Source of the DNA: an uncultured Bacilli bacterium
Lineage (GTDB): Bacteria > Bacillota_I > Bacilli_A > RF39 > UBA660
Assembly (NCBI GenBank): GCA_934098515.1
Contig: CAKOOK010000014.1
Span: 1 to 32,145, forward strand
Reading direction: 5' to 3'
Length of the DNA: 32,145 nt
In this document: in pieces, positions 8,681 through 15,148 of the stretch
Layout of the letters: every line of letters starts with the position of its first letter
Position numbering within the stretch: position 1 is the first letter of the stretch
The notes under the pieces: generated by a model
The model's database searches: none
Told to the model about the DNA's origin: nothing
The model's input: the letters and a program-made list of their open reading frames with translations, nothing else
Position numbers and translations under genes: made by a program

Positions 8681-9153
8681 TGATATTTGTAACGCTCGGT
8701 ACAAGTGATTATCCTTTTACTAGACTCTTAAAACAAATAGATAACTTAATTGAAAATAATATTGTAAAAAATATTATAGTTCAGTGTGGGAACGAAGACT
8801 ACCAGCCTAAAAATTTTACTATAATTAAAAACTTGGATAAAAAAGCGTTTAATGAGTATTTAAAAAAAGCAGAGGTCGTAATTACTCACGGAGGAGTTGG
8901 CACAATTATTGATTGCATAAAAATGGGAAAAAAATTGATAGCTTTTCCAAGAAAAGCTGAATATGGTGAAGCTAAAAATAATCATCAAGAACAAATTATA
9001 AACAATTTAAAAAATACAGGTTCAATACTTACTGGAGAGATTAATGATTTAGCAAAATTATTAGAGGAAGTAAAAACTTTAAAAAAAATAAAACTCAAAT
9101 CAAATAATGATAATTTTAATTATCAATTATGCAAAATAATTGATGCTCTATAA
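8680..9153 (+). CDS. Alg13/PssE-like catalytic subunit of a two-component glycosyltransferase
   Basis: A 157-residue GT28 C-terminal-type domain. It has the N-terminal strand MIFVTLGTSDYPF, the nucleotide-sugar motif THGGVGTIID near residues 68-77, then LIAFPRKAEYGEAKNNHQEQI, as in PssE/Cps14G and eukaryotic Alg13. These subunits carry the UDP-sugar site and work only when bound to a membrane-associated Alg14/PssD partner. Here that partner is the last domain of the preceding fusion, and the TAATG overlap makes balanced co-translation likely. The linkage made is unknown; characterised homologues add beta-1,4-linked hexoses or uronic acid to lipid-linked sugars. Confidence 0.88.
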   Translation: MIFVTLGTSDYPFTRLLKQIDNLIENNIVKNIIVQCGNEDYQPKNFTIIKNLDKKAFNEYLKKAEVVITHGGVGTIIDCIKMGKKLIAFPRKAEYGEAKNNHQEQIINNLKNTGSILTGEINDLAKLLEEVKTLKKIKLKSNNDNFNYQLCKIIDAL

Positions 9154-9181
9154 AAATGTGTTTATTAAAGCACATTTTTTT
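9153..9181 (+). terminator. Rho-independent terminator of the polysaccharide locus
   Basis: AAAATGTG (9153-9160) pairs with CACATTTT (9171-9178) around a 10-base loop, and the run of T residues continues to 9181. It begins at the stop codon of the PssE-like gene. Confidence 0.8.
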
Positions 9182-9189
9182 GATATAAT
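9181..9189 (+). promoter_or_regulatory. Extended -10 promoter for the HAD-GtrA operon
   Basis: TGATATAAT (9181-9189) matches an extended -10 element (TGnTATAAT) placed just after the terminator and 16 bases before the ATG. The -35 region lies in the terminator and is not recognisable. Confidence 0.6.
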
Positions 9190-9205
9190 TTACATGTGAT
9201 GTAAA

Positions 9206-10204
9206 ATGAAATATTATTTATACGATTTTGATGGAACTATTTATGATGGTGATTCATCAGTAGATTTCTTCAAATTTTGTTTAAAAAAAGATAAATCCAT
9301 ATATAAAATGTTACCAAAGATGTTTATTAAATTTATAGCATATAAATCAAAGAACATAACTGATACAGAACTAAAAGAATACATTTTTTCATTCTTAAAG
9401 AAATTTAAAAATATAGATTCTTTAGTTGATGAATTTTGGCAGGCACATAAATCTAAAATCAAGAAGTTCTATTTAGAAAAAAAGCATGATAATGATATTA
9501 TAATATCGGCTTCACCAGAGTTTTTACTTAAACCAATTTGCAAAGAACTAGGGGTAAAAGATTTAATTGCTTCAGACGTAAATAAAAAGACAGGTAAGTT
9601 TAATAAGCCTAATAACAGAGGTGAAGCAAAAGTAAAAGTCTTTTACGAAAAATATCCTAATACAGAGATATTAGAAATGTATAGTGATAGCATGCACGAT
9701 AAACCTTTACTAGATATAGCTGAAAAGAGTTATTTTGTAAAAAAAGATAAAATATTAGATTATGAAACATATAAGCCAAATTTAATTAAAAGATTTTGGA
9801 ACTGGGGGTGGGGAATCTATCATAAAAATGAAGAACTTTGGAATTATCTAATTGTTGGTGGATTAACTACAGTAGTGTCAGTCGGTTCATATGCAATATT
9901 TTCTAAAATCTTAAAAATAGATTATTTAATATCAAATATTTTATCTTGGGGATTGTCGGTTGTATTTGCTTACTTTACAAACAGATGGTTTGTTTTCCAT
10001 AGCAAAAATAAAAATAAGATAAACGAATTTTTAAAATTCACTGGTTCTAGAGTATTAACTTTATTACTAGATTCTGGGCTTATGGTACTTGGCGTAGAAT
10101 ATTTAAAAATAGACGATTTAATTACTAAAATACTAGTCCAAATTATAATAGTAATATCAAATTATATAATAAGTAAACTTATTGTATTTAAAAAGGAGAA
10201 GTAA
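9206..10204 (+). CDS. HAD-IB phosphatase fused to a GtrA-like membrane domain
   Basis: A 332-residue protein with two parts. Residues 1 to about 190 are a HAD-superfamily IB phosphatase: nucleophile motif YDFDGTIYDGDSS near residue 5, the Ser motif ISASPEFL, a Lys in the NRGEAK region, and YSDSMHDKPLL near residue 160. Residues about 210-330 are a GtrA-like domain with four membrane segments (LIVGGLTTVVSVGSYAIF and others) and the usual NRWFVF motif. GtrA proteins are small membrane proteins linked to polyprenyl-phosphate sugar movement or cell-wall glycan work. HAD-IB members dephosphorylate small phosphates or lipid-linked phosphates. Placement with a CDP-alcohol phosphatidyltransferase and another GtrA gene suggests a substrate made at the membrane, but none can be named. 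Confidence 0.82.
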   Translation: MKYYLYDFDGTIYDGDSSVDFFKFCLKKDKSIYKMLPKMFIKFIAYKSKNITDTELKEYIFSFLKKFKNIDSLVDEFWQAHKSKIKKFYLEKKHDNDIIISASPEFLLKPICKELGVKDLIASDVNKKTGKFNKPNNRGEAKVKVFYEKYPNTEILEMYSDSMHDKPLLDIAEKSYFVKKDKILDYETYKPNLIKRFWNWGWGIYHKNEELWNYLIVGGLTTVVSVGSYAIFSKILKIDYLISNILSWGLSVVFAYFTNRWFVFHSKNKNKINEFLKFTGSRVLTLLLDSGLMVLGVEYLKIDDLITKILVQIIIVISNYIISKLIVFKKEK

Positions 10205-10205
10205 A

Positions 10206-10838
10206 ATGAAAAAGAAATTTATAGGTTTTTATAGGGACTGTGACCTATTAACAATGACAGGAACTTGCATGGCATTATTAGGATGCGTATTTGCAATTAA
10301 TGGTAATAGATTAATACCAATATTCTTACTTATTCTATCAGGAATCTGTGATGGTTTTGATGGAAAATTAGCAAGAAGACATAAATCTACGGAAGAACAA
10401 AGCACATATGGAGTACAACTAGATTCATTATCTGATTTAATTGCCTTTGGTGTATTTCCACTAGTATTAACAATTAGTGCTCTTCCAAAAAATTGTTACT
10501 ATGCTTGGGTAGCATTAATATTTTATTCTATTTGCGGAATGATAAGACTAGCATATTTTAACACATTAGATATTTGTGGCAAAAGTGAAAAAGGTTACTT
10601 TATAGGTGCACCAATAACAACAATATCTATAATATATCCTATTGTATATTTAGTATGCTTCTATTTCAAGTTTGCTTACTTTGATATTATTGCTACAGTA
10701 TTCTTTATTCTTGTAGGACTATCATTTATTTATAGAATGAGAATCAAAAAATTAGATGATAAAGGAAAAATAGTTCTTTCTATTTTAGGTGTTTGTTTAA
10801 TAATTGCAGTTCTAGTAAAATTTATATTCTTTAGATGA
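10206..10838 (+). CDS. CDP-alcohol phosphatidyltransferase (PssA-like)
   Basis: A 210-residue polytopic membrane enzyme. The family motif DGxxAR...G...D...D is present as FDGKLARRHKSTEEQ followed by YGVQLDSLSD (about residues 50-78). Its four aspartates bind two metal ions and the CDP-diacylglycerol. The gap between AR and G is 11 residues rather than the basic 8, as in some phosphatidylserine synthases. The ATG at 10206 is chosen because AAGGAG lies 8 bases upstream; an in-frame TTG at 10182 has no such site. It makes phosphatidylserine or another head-group lipid; phosphatidylserine is the best guess, but no decarboxylase gene is nearby. The stop overlaps the next start (ATGA). Confidence 0.82.
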   Translation: MKKKFIGFYRDCDLLTMTGTCMALLGCVFAINGNRLIPIFLLILSGICDGFDGKLARRHKSTEEQSTYGVQLDSLSDLIAFGVFPLVLTISALPKNCYYAWVALIFYSICGMIRLAYFNTLDICGKSEKGYFIGAPITTISIIYPIVYLVCFYFKFAYFDIIATVFFILVGLSFIYRMRIKKLDDKGKIVLSILGVCLIIAVLVKFIFFR

Positions 10839-11227
10839 AAAGTTTAATAAAAAAGCAATTTGTTATATATTGCTTTTTTGGAACTATTGCTGGTTTAATT
10901 GAAATTGTATTATTTACAATTTTATATAACTATGCAAAGTTACCTCTATTTGTTTCTAATACATTAGCTTTTATTATTTCTGTTCTTTTTTCTTATTATG
11001 TAAATAGTAAATATGTTTTTAAAAGAACGTTCTTAACCAAAAGAAAAGCTATTAAACAATTTAATATCTTTATTTTATCTAGAATAGCAGGAATATTTTT
11101 TGATAGTTCAATTCTATACTTTTGCATTCATTTTATAAGAATGCCGAACTTAATTGCAAAAACAATATCTTGCACATCAACTGCATTAATTAATTATTTA
11201 ATTGGTAAACATATTTTTAAAGCCTAA
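10835..11227 (+). CDS. GtrA-like family membrane protein
   Basis: A 130-residue protein with four predicted membrane helices (about residues 9-30, 38-57, 78-97 and 102-122). It carries the GtrA landmarks YCFFGTIAGLIEIVLF and YYVNSKYVF after the second helix. GtrA proteins are proposed to help move or present undecaprenyl-phosphate-linked sugars. It is the second GtrA domain in this operon, after the one fused to the HAD phosphatase. The ATGA overlap with the phosphatidyltransferase gene indicates coupling. The terminator starts at its last codons. Confidence 0.85.
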   Translation: MKSLIKKQFVIYCFFGTIAGLIEIVLFTILYNYAKLPLFVSNTLAFIISVLFSYYVNSKYVFKRTFLTKRKAIKQFNIFILSRIAGIFFDSSILYFCIHFIRMPNLIAKTISCTSTALINYLIGKHIFKA

Positions 11228-11239
11228 CTAGGCTTTTTT
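11220..11239 (+). terminator. Rho-independent terminator of the GtrA operon
   Basis: AAGCCT (11220-11225) pairs with AGGCTT (11230-11235) around AACT, followed by T residues. The GtrA stop codon lies within it. Confidence 0.8.
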
Positions 11240-11249
11240 CTTTTCTTGA

Positions 11250-11314
11250 AAAAAATTTAAAATAAAAAAGGAAATGAAGCCTCTTCTTACAACAATAACT
11301 AATAGAGGAGGTAA
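11250..11314 (+). repeat. Upstream copy of a 65-nt direct repeat (orphan leader)
   Basis: This stretch is repeated at 12133-12198. The last 45 bases (11270-11314) are identical to 12154-12198, and the A/T-rich first 20 differ only in A-run lengths. It carries a small ATG-initiated frame (11274), a CCTCT...AGAGG hairpin and an AGAGGAGGT ribosome binding site. In this copy no transporter follows; the upstream frame ends after 17 codons. It lies between the GtrA terminator and the AbiEi promoter. Confidence 0.85.
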
Positions 11315-11317
11315 GAT

Positions 11318-11334
11318 AATTATTTGAAATAATT
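11318..11334 (+). promoter_or_regulatory. Palindrome upstream of the AbiEi promoter
   Basis: AATTATT-TGA-AATAATT is a perfect 7-base inverted repeat five bases upstream of the -35 box. AbiEi antitoxins are known to bind inverted repeats in their own promoter region, so it may be an operator; that is inference. Confidence 0.35.
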
Positions 11335-11339
11335 AAATG

Positions 11340-11368
11340 TTTACACATGCTATAAGTTATGTTATATT
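11340..11368 (+). promoter_or_regulatory. Sigma-A-like promoter of the AbiEi gene
   Basis: TTTACA (11340-11345) and TATATT (11363-11368) are separated by 17 bases, and the gene starts 63 bases further on. Confidence 0.65.
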
Positions 11369-11384
11369 CTTAATAAGAAACACC

Positions 11385-11407
11385 GGACACAATTAATAGA
11401 ATTGTCC
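11385..11407 (+). promoter_or_regulatory. Inverted repeat in the AbiEi leader
   Basis: GGACACAATT and AATTGTCC form an inverted repeat with a two-base bulge around AATAG, just downstream of the predicted transcription start. It may be an operator for the antitoxin or a weak hairpin in the leader. Confidence 0.4.
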
Positions 11408-11430
11408 TGTAAAATAAAAGAGGTGAAATA

Positions 11431-11973
11431 ATGCTATATAGAACTAATGAAATATTAAAAAAATATAAAACAAACATTGAATTAGAAAAAGCTATAAAAA
11501 ATAAAAAAATATTTAAAATTGATCATGGAATATATTCAGACAAAGAAATAGTAGACCCAATGATATTATTTTCAAAAAAATATGAAAATAGCATAATCAC
11601 AATGGATACAGCATTCTATTTTTACAACTTAACGGATATCATTCCAGACAAAGTATATCTTGCTACAAACAGAAATTCAAATACTATTAAAAGAAAAAAT
11701 ATAATACAAGTATGGGTGCCTAAAGAAAAATTAAACGTTGGAAAAGAGAAAATTAAAGTAAATGGTAATACTATAAATATTTATAATAAAGAAAGACTAT
11801 TAGTTGAACTAATTAGAAAAAGAAACCAGATACCATTTGATTATTACAAAGAAATTATCAATAATTATAGAAAAATTGTTGATACTTTAGATTCTTACAA
11901 AATAGAGCAGTATATTGCCCTATACAAAAACGAAAATACTTTAAGTAATATTATACTTAGAGAAGTATATTAG
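11431..11973 (+). CDS. AbiEi-type antitoxin (type IV toxin-antitoxin family)
   Basis: A 180-residue protein with the AbiEi layout. Residues about 1-50 look like the winged-helix N terminus (RTNEILKKYKTNIELEKAI, then a basic KIFKIDHGIYSD turn). Residues about 50-180 follow the AbiEi core pattern: ENSIITMDTAFYFYNLTDIIPDKVYLATNR, then NIYNKERLLVELIRKRNQIP. AbiEi represses its own operon and counters the AbiEii nucleotidyltransferase toxin. Here the downstream toxin is reduced to a 33-codon stub, so the antitoxin is an orphan. The ATG follows AGAGGTGA. The stop overlaps the toxin GTG (TAGTG), the usual arrangement for this pair. The call rests on pattern recognition, not a search. Confidence 0.75.
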   Translation: MLYRTNEILKKYKTNIELEKAIKNKKIFKIDHGIYSDKEIVDPMILFSKKYENSIITMDTAFYFYNLTDIIPDKVYLATNRNSNTIKRKNIIQVWVPKEKLNVGKEKIKVNGNTINIYNKERLLVELIRKRNQIPFDYYKEIINNYRKIVDTLDSYKIEQYIALYKNENTLSNIILREVY

Positions 11974-12074
11974 TGAATTTAGAAAAATTTGTAGAAATAT
12001 ATTACAAGCAGGGTTATGAATTAAACAGTGCCCAAGCAAAGGTTGCACAAGATATTTTGACTTTTATCACTTAA
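11973..12074 (+). pseudogene. Truncated AbiEii-type toxin, N-terminal stub only
   Basis: A GTG start overlapping the antitoxin stop opens a frame of 33 codons that ends at TAA 12072-12074. Its sequence (NLEKFVEIYYKQGYELN then AQAKVAQDILTF) matches the N-terminal helix pattern of AbiEii/AbiGii nucleotidyltransferase toxins (GYxxxxAxxKVAQDI), which normally continue for about 200 or more residues through a GSxxD active site. Nothing of that active site follows. The DNA after the stop is short and A/T-rich and runs into the second leader repeat. The toxin is therefore inactive. Confidence 0.65.
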
Positions 12075-12084
12075 AAAATATAAC
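12057..12084 (+). promoter_or_regulatory. Possible promoter of the ABC transporter leader
   Basis: TTGACT (12057-12062) and TATAAC (12079-12084) are 16 bases apart, inside and just after the toxin stub. It would start a transcript beginning shortly before the leader repeat at 12133. The stub and this region up to 12132 otherwise hold only a weak GATAAAA/TTTTATC inverted repeat (12091-12121). Confidence 0.45.
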
Positions 12085-12132
12085 AAGCACGATAAAAATA
12101 GATATAGTAACAACTTTTATCATTAATTATCT

Positions 12133-12198
12133 AAAAAATTTAAAATAAAAAAAGGAAATGAAGCCTCTTCTTACAACAATAACTAATAGAGGAGGTAA
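12133..12198 (+). repeat. Downstream copy of the 65-nt direct repeat: ABC transporter leader
   Basis: This matches 11250-11314, with the last 45 bases identical. It places AGAGGAGGT five bases before the transporter ATG. CCTCT at 12163-12167 can pair with AGAGG at 12188-12192, which would hide the ribosome binding site. The short ORF from 12158 reads across this hairpin. Confidence 0.85.
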
Positions 12199-12226
12199 AA
12201 ATGATTACATTAAAAAATATAAATAA
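12158..12226 (+). CDS. Possible leader peptide (upstream ORF) of the ABC transporter
   Basis: An ATG behind AAGG opens a 22-codon frame (MKPLLTTITNRGGK, then NDYIKKYK) that crosses the hairpin and overlaps the transporter start in another frame. The first 14 codons are identical in the other repeat copy. Spacing from AAGG to the ATG is short (3 bases), so translation is uncertain. If translated, a ribosome paused in codons 5-9 would free the transporter's ribosome binding site, as in translational attenuators of resistance genes. This is an inference from layout. Confidence 0.4.
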   Translation: MKPLLTTITNRGGKNDYIKKYK

Positions 12227-14054
12227 ATCATATAATAATACCAAAGTATTAAAAAATATTAATCTAACTTTACCTGATAAAGGATTAATTTGTATTCTAG
12301 GTGCATCTGGTTCCGGTAAAAGTACACTTTTAAATATAATTGGTAAAATTGAAGTTCCAGACAAAGGTGAAGTATATTTTTACGATAAAAACATAAAAGA
12401 TATAAAAAGTGAAAGTTATCACACTAACTATGTAAGCTTCATATATCAAAACTATAACCTTATTGATGCTCTTAGCGTAAAAGACAATTTAAATTTAATT
12501 ACCAAAAATAATGAGTGGATAATTAATAAACTTGGTTTATCTAAAATTAAAAATATTAAAACGAATAAAATAAGTGGTGGTGAGAAACAAAGAACTGCAA
12601 TAGCTAGAAGTATTTTATCCGATTCATTAGTTTATCTAGCAGACGAACCAACAGGTGCTATAGACACGGCTAACAGTATTAAAATTATGCAAATATTAAA
12701 AGAGTTATCCAAAGAAAAATTAGTTTTAATGATTACTCATAATGAAGACTTAGCACAAGCTTATGCTGACGAAATTATTTATTTAAAAGATGGAACTATA
12801 AACAAAAGAAAACCTACTAAAGAATGCCATACTTATAAAGAAATTTTTAAAAATAAAAGAAAGTTAAGTTTTAAGGACATTTTCAAGATATCCATGGGTT
12901 ACCTAAAAGAACAAAAAATAAGAAGTATTCTTACTATACTAGCTACTACTATAGGGCTAACTAGTTTAACAATAGTTTTAGGAATAAACAATGGATTAAA
13001 TGAAGAAATAAAATCACTAGAAAAAGAAGCATTATATTCGTATCCAATAATTATTCCAAAAGAAAAAATAACTCTTAATATGAGTTTAAATAATAAAAAT
13101 AGTAAAACTGAAATAGGAGTTACATCAGATTATAATCTTATCAAAAACAAAATAGATGATAATCTTCTAAATAAAGTCAAAACTTTTAATAACACTTATA
13201 TAAGTTATTATCGCGAAATAAGCAATCAGAAATTTTTAGAGAACTCATATATATCGCCAAGTGAAGAATATTTTTCTCTTATCAAGGGCAAAATGCCTCA
13301 AAATAAAAACGAAATACTTATTTTGTTAAATAGTGAAAATTCAATAAGTGAATCCCTAAAAGATTATTTAAAATTAGAAAAAATGACTTATGATGAGATA
13401 CTAGACAAAACTATCAATGTAGAAAACAAAACTTTAAAAATAGTTGGTATAGTTAATAGTAATAATGGTTATTTTTCTGCCCTAAGCGGTATTCTTTATA
13501 GTAATAATCTTTTTTCTGGTGAAATAACAGAAATTCACATTTATCCACAAAATTATAAGGCAAAAGAACACATAAAAAATGAACTTAAAAATTATAATAT
13601 AATTGACGATGCATCATCTGCTCTTAATGTTACAAGAACTTTAATTAAAACAATAACTATAACTCTAACTATATTTAGTATTATATCTTTAATTGTATCA
13701 GTTATTTTAATTATTACCATTACATACATAAACGTCCTAGAAAAAAATAAAGATATTGGTATATACAAAACACTAGGAATAAACAGAAAACAGATTAAAA
13801 AAATATTTCTAAACCAAAATTATATTCTTAGTCTTACAAGTAGTGCTATATCAATTATAATAGTATTTTTAATAGGACTTAATATAAATAAACTAATAAG
13901 TTCAAAAATAGGTATAACTAGTCTTGTTAAAATAAATAATAATATAATAATATCAATAATATTAATAAGTATTATTATCACTAAAATCGCATCAATTGTT
14001 CCAATAAATATTGCAACTAAGAAAAAAATAATAGACAATTTACATAATAATTAG
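12201..14054 (+). CDS. ABC transporter, ATPase and FtsX-type permease in one chain (MacB-like)
   Basis: A 617-residue fusion. Residues 1-220 are an ABC ATPase with Walker A GASGSGKST (34-42), signature SGGEKQR (near 125), Walker B plus D-loop VYLADEPTGAID (near 145) and the switch His in MITHNED. Residues about 225-617 are a FtsX/MacB permease: one membrane span near 241-263, a large extracellular domain to about 475, then three spans near 478-510, 540-565 and 585-605. MacB-type pumps act as dimers and move peptides, lipoproteins or antibiotics out of the membrane; in Gram-positives such proteins often give resistance to antimicrobial peptides. The single-gene layout fits the MacB order (ATPase first). 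The leader hints at inducible expression. Confidence 0.88.
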   Translation: MITLKNINKSYNNTKVLKNINLTLPDKGLICILGASGSGKSTLLNIIGKIEVPDKGEVYFYDKNIKDIKSESYHTNYVSFIYQNYNLIDALSVKDNLNLITKNNEWIINKLGLSKIKNIKTNKISGGEKQRTAIARSILSDSLVYLADEPTGAIDTANSIKIMQILKELSKEKLVLMITHNEDLAQAYADEIIYLKDGTINKRKPTKECHTYKEIFKNKRKLSFKDIFKISMGYLKEQKIRSILTILATTIGLTSLTIVLGINNGLNEEIKSLEKEALYSYPIIIPKEKITLNMSLNNKNSKTEIGVTSDYNLIKNKIDDNLLNKVKTFNNTYISYYREISNQKFLENSYISPSEEYFSLIKGKMPQNKNEILILLNSENSISESLKDYLKLEKMTYDEILDKTINVENKTLKIVGIVNSNNGYFSALSGILYSNNLFSGEITEIHIYPQNYKAKEHIKNELKNYNIIDDASSALNVTRTLIKTITITLTIFSIISLIVSVILIITITYINVLEKNKDIGIYKTLGINRKQIKKIFLNQNYILSLTSSAISIIIVFLIGLNINKLISSKIGITSLVKINNNIIISIILISIIITKIASIVPINIATKKKIIDNLHNN

Positions 14055-14088
14055 AAATAATACCAAACTAAACCTAGAAAGAGGTATT

Positions 14089-14517
14089 ATGGAAACAAAT
14101 GAATTATTAAATTATGTATACGAAAATGCAAAAATGGGTAAAGAAAGTTGCGACACCCTACTTAAAGAACTTGATGGTAAAGAAAATAAAATTATAGATG
14201 CAGTAGAAGATATTTTAAAAGACTACGAAGACTTTGAGATAAAAGCAAAGAATATGTTAGTTGACAGTGATATAGAGGAACCTAACATGTTTGCAAGAAT
14301 TAGCGCTAGCATGGGAATTAAAATGAAAACCAAGTCTGATAACAGTGATGCAAATATTGCTGATATGTTAATTCAAGGGCTTACTATGGGGGAACTTGAA
14401 ATATCTAAAAAAATAGAAAACACTAAAAAAAGTACTAGTAAAGAAGTTTACAATCTTGCATGTAACTTTAAGAAATTTCAAAAAAATGCCATTGTCAAAT
14501 TAAAAAAGTTTTTATAG
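14089..14517 (+). CDS. Hypothetical helical protein
   Basis: A 142-residue protein with no signal peptide or membrane span, predicted almost wholly alpha-helical with heptad-like spacing. Visible segments are LLNYVYENAKMGKES, a central acidic helix, SASMGIKMKTKSDNSDAN and NIADMLIQGLTMGELEISKKI. The layout resembles a four-helix bundle (ferritin-like or DUF2383-like), but no metal-ligand pattern (ExxH) is evident and I cannot assign a family. It follows the ABC transporter by 34 bases behind an AGAGGT site, so it may share its transcript. The gene after it has its own promoter. Confidence 0.7.
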   Translation: METNELLNYVYENAKMGKESCDTLLKELDGKENKIIDAVEDILKDYEDFEIKAKNMLVDSDIEEPNMFARISASMGIKMKTKSDNSDANIADMLIQGLTMGELEISKKIENTKKSTSKEVYNLACNFKKFQKNAIVKLKKFL

Positions 14518-14558
14518 TGTAAACAAAAGTAAATTAAAATTCTAAGCAATTTCTTTTA

Positions 14559-14567
14559 TGATATAAT
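14559..14567 (+). promoter_or_regulatory. Extended -10 promoter for the pduL-dusB operon
   Basis: TGATATAAT is an extended -10 element 17 bases before the ATG at 14585. No good -35 is visible. Confidence 0.6.
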
Positions 14568-14584
14568 TTTTTTAGGTGATAGCA

Positions 14585-15148
14585 ATGATAGTACCAGTGG
14601 GAGTAAGTAAAAGACATGCTCATATATCGAGGGAAGTTGCATTAATTTTATTTGGCAGCGATGAGTTGCCCATAAGAAATAATCTTAAACAACCGGGACA
14701 ATACGCCAGTGAAAGAACACTTAATTTAAAATGGGATAATAATATTATAGAGCACGTAAGAATAGTTGGCCCTATCAGAAATTATAATCAAGTGGAGCTA
14801 TCAAAAGATGATGCGGATTATCTTGGCTTAAATCCACCGGCTAGAAAAAGTGGAGACTTAAAAGATTCTTCTTCAATAATTATTTTTAATGATGAAGCCG
14901 AAATAAAATTAAAAAGAGGAGCAATTCTAGCCCAAAGACATGTTCACATAGGTGAAAAAGAAGCCTTAAAAGAAGGCTTTGAAAACGACGAAATCGTAAA
15001 CGTTTATAAAGAAAATAAATATCTTTTTGACGCACATATAAAAATAGAACCAGTGTCTTTTACCGAACTACATATTGACACAAGCGAAGAAATAATATAT
15101 GATTTACACCAAGACTGTGAAGTGGAAATAAGAAAATGTGGAAAATAG
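14585..15148 (+). CDS. pduL: PduL-type phosphate acyltransferase (phosphotransacetylase)
   Basis: A 187-residue enzyme of the PduL family, which converts acyl-CoA and phosphate to acyl phosphate. It is unrelated to the classical Pta and is the only phosphotransacetylase in many gut Bacillota. The zinc-site histidines are visible in the N-terminal KRHAHIS, in QRHVHIG in the middle and in ELHIDT near the C terminus. The motif DLKDSSSI between the two barrels also fits. ATG 14585 is chosen because AGGTGAT at 14574-14580 is its ribosome binding site; an in-frame GTG at 14576 lies inside that site. No microcompartment genes are present, so this is the housekeeping form, likely feeding acetate kinase for ATP. 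It overlaps dusB by 13 bases. Confidence 0.88.
   Translation: MIVPVGVSKRHAHISREVALILFGSDELPIRNNLKQPGQYASERTLNLKWDNNIIEHVRIVGPIRNYNQVELSKDDADYLGLNPPARKSGDLKDSSSIIIFNDEAEIKLKRGAILAQRHVHIGEKEALKEGFENDEIVNVYKENKYLFDAHIKIEPVSFTELHIDTSEEIIYDLHQDCEVEIRKCGK

Noticed and set aside
12075..12132. Remaining part of the AbiEii toxin in another frame
   Set aside because: One frame is open (reading Lys/Ile/Thr-rich residues to a stop before the repeat), but it lacks any nucleotidyltransferase motif and is too short to be informative.
11250..12198. Insertion sequence or transposon bounded by the direct repeats
   Set aside because: There is no transposase frame, no terminal inverted repeat and no integrase between the copies.
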